Shown here: piece after piece, positions 51,508 through 52,194 of the stretch
Numbering within the stretch: the stretch's first letter is position 1
Layout of the letters: each line of letters opens with the position of its first letter
Made by a program: the position numbers and the translations under genes
Notes under the pieces: model-generated
Told to the model about the DNA's origin: nothing
The model's database searches: none
The model's input: only the letters and a program-made list of their open reading frames with translations
NCBI GenBank assembly: GCA_002840275.1
Contig: PHAB01000023.1
Span: forward strand, 1 to 52,194
DNA from: Firmicutes bacterium HGW-Firmicutes-14
GTDB lineage: Bacteria > Bacillota > Thermincolia > Thermincolales > UBA2595
Length of the DNA stretch: 52,194 nt
Direction of reading: 5' to 3'

Positions 51508-51843
51508 TCAGCAATCTTCCTCAATCTTATTCACTTTTATAGATACCTCCTGTTCCACAGCAGCACCCACCAGCACCTGGATTGTTTTCATTACCGCGCT
51601 GGGCACGGGACAATCAGGATGAGTCAGGTGTTCGGAACATACCTTATATACATATGAATCAAGCATCTTAGAAAAGATGCCTTTTTTCCAGTTTATGTTC
51701 TTAAACTCGTCATTCATACTCATAACAGGCTCACATGCACTGTGAAAATCAATATTCAGCTTTTTTTGCTCATCGAGTTCGGCTGTGAGCATCACATTTA
51801 ATCCGCAGGCTCCCGGTTTAACAACCGCCTTGGCCTTTTTCAT
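51508..51843 (-). CDS. Small conserved protein, DUF6951-like
   Basis: A 111-residue protein: MKKAKAVVKPGACGLNVMLT, then DFHSACEPVMSM, then SEHLTHPDCPVPSAVMKTIQ and IEEDC. It has four conserved-looking Cys. I believe it fits the DUF6951 family but cannot confirm that. Such genes sit beside COG0523 GTPases and corrinoid-linked iron-sulfur proteins. Its ATG overlaps the stop of the upstream QueG-like gene (ATGA), so the genes are co-translated. Confidence 0.72.
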   Translation of the reverse strand: MKKAKAVVKPGACGLNVMLTAELDEQKKLNIDFHSACEPVMSMNDEFKNINWKKGIFSKMLDSYVYKVCSEHLTHPDCPVPSAVMKTIQVLVGAAVEQEVSIKVNKIEEDC

Positions 51844-52194
51844 CTTTTTTTACCTCCTAACGGGCAGGCTAAAATACACATCCCACAGATATATTTCCTA
51901 AAAGCTCTTACTGTATAGGTCATATAATCGGCACAGGCCCCGGTATCGATGAAGGCCTCTGCTGTTTCTCCCCGCTTCCAGTTGACATCCCTTATGGCAG
52001 ACGAAGGGCATGCATTAACACAACGGGAACAGTTCCCACACTTGCTTTCGATGTATGGGGTCCGGCAGACCTCCAGCGGGGCATCGGTCAGGACAGTGGC
52101 CCAGCTCAGGCGCGGGCCGTAAAGGGGATTGACCAGGAGTCCGCTTTTCCCAATCCAGCCCAGTCCGGCACAGGTAGCAGCCGTCTTGTGGGGA
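51840..52194 (-). CDS. QueG-like 4Fe-4S double-cluster protein (partial, runs off the window)
   Basis: Only the last 117 residues are present. They read AATCAGLGWIGKSGLLVNPL, YGPRLSWATVLTDAPL, a first cluster CGNCSRCVNACP, a stretch VNWKRGETAEAF, and a second cluster CGMCILACP before a TGA. This is the ferredoxin portion of epoxyqueuosine reductase-like proteins. The non-canonical tail lengths and the operon with a COG0523 GTPase favour a corrinoid-related reductase over true QueG, but the N-terminal half is needed to decide. Confidence 0.82.
   Translation of the reverse strand, partial: PHKTAATCAGLGWIGKSGLLVNPLYGPRLSWATVLTDAPLEVCRTPYIESKCGNCSRCVNACPSSAIRDVNWKRGETAEAFIDTGACADYMTYTVRAFRKYICGMCILACPLGGKKR

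Overview
The window looks like chromosome from a low-to-mid GC, Gram-positive anaerobe of the Clostridia, most likely a Desulfotomaculum/Pelotomaculum-type member of the Peptococcaceae. The reasons are strong AGGAGG ribosome sites, GTG and TTG starts, lipoproteins with N-terminal lipoboxes, a tungsten-type aldehyde:ferredoxin oxidoreductase, a split-Soret cytochrome, a NapC-type tetrahaem cytochrome, HdrD/NarI-like redox proteins, and ANTAR-type control of nitrogen genes. This is inferred from gene content, not from a phylogenetic marker. No tRNA, rRNA or CRISPR array was seen.

Layout. 1-3.8 kb is an insertion-sequence graveyard (TnpB tail, IS30 fragment, IS-end repeats, a broken zinc-finger gene) around a small intact operon: DUF2975 membrane protein, Xre regulator and a 12-TM-like membrane protein. 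3.9-10.6 kb holds a Lys-rich small protein and a minus-strand operon of two PaaK-like acyl-CoA ligases, an amidohydrolase and a complete NMT1/TauT-type ABC importer. 10.7-12.5 kb holds pstS and a PhoB-like regulator, with a well-phased Pho box before pstS. 12.6-18.5 kb is a nitrogen block: two ammonium transporters, PII and asparagine synthase. 18.6-23.4 kb has Uup ABC-F, a two-component system and a DUF4342 protein. 23.6-31.7 kb is a redox and sulfur block: aldehyde oxidoreductase with two beta-grasp proteins, a split YeeE/TusA/YeeE thiosulfate-type importer with a LysR regulator, split-Soret cytochrome, rhodanese lipoprotein and tetrahaem cytochrome. 31.7-39 kb returns to nitrogen: a PRK06851-like double P-loop ATPase, two ANTAR regulators, a glutamate-synthase-like protein, glutamate dehydrogenase and a divergent glutamine synthetase. 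39-45 kb has alanine racemase, a CBS protein, NAD(P)HX repair enzyme, CheW and a LytS/LytT pair. 45.4-52.2 kb has a zinc-ribbon protein, cysteine synthase, rhomboid protease, a damaged HdrD-like protein with a NarI-like partner, a COG0523 GTPase, a small conserved protein and a truncated QueG-like ferredoxin protein.

How they fit. The most coherent story is nitrogen control by transcription antitermination. Leaders of amt, asnB and the glutamate-synthase-like gene carry small hairpins with six-base loops that have A at loop position 1 and G at position 4, each overlapping the 5' arm of an intrinsic terminator. That is the known ANTAR RNA target, and two ANTAR proteins are encoded nearby. Both have lost the receiver aspartate (one Glu, one Asn at residue 55), and the glutamine synthetase in the second regulator's operon has lost several conserved active-site residues. 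Other unexplained signals are three large imperfect palindromes (about 230, 123 and 112 bp), a possible pseudoknot RNA before the cysteine synthase gene, and the sulfur/cytochrome cluster, which may be an uncharacterised thiosulfate or sulfur-handling electron-transfer system.
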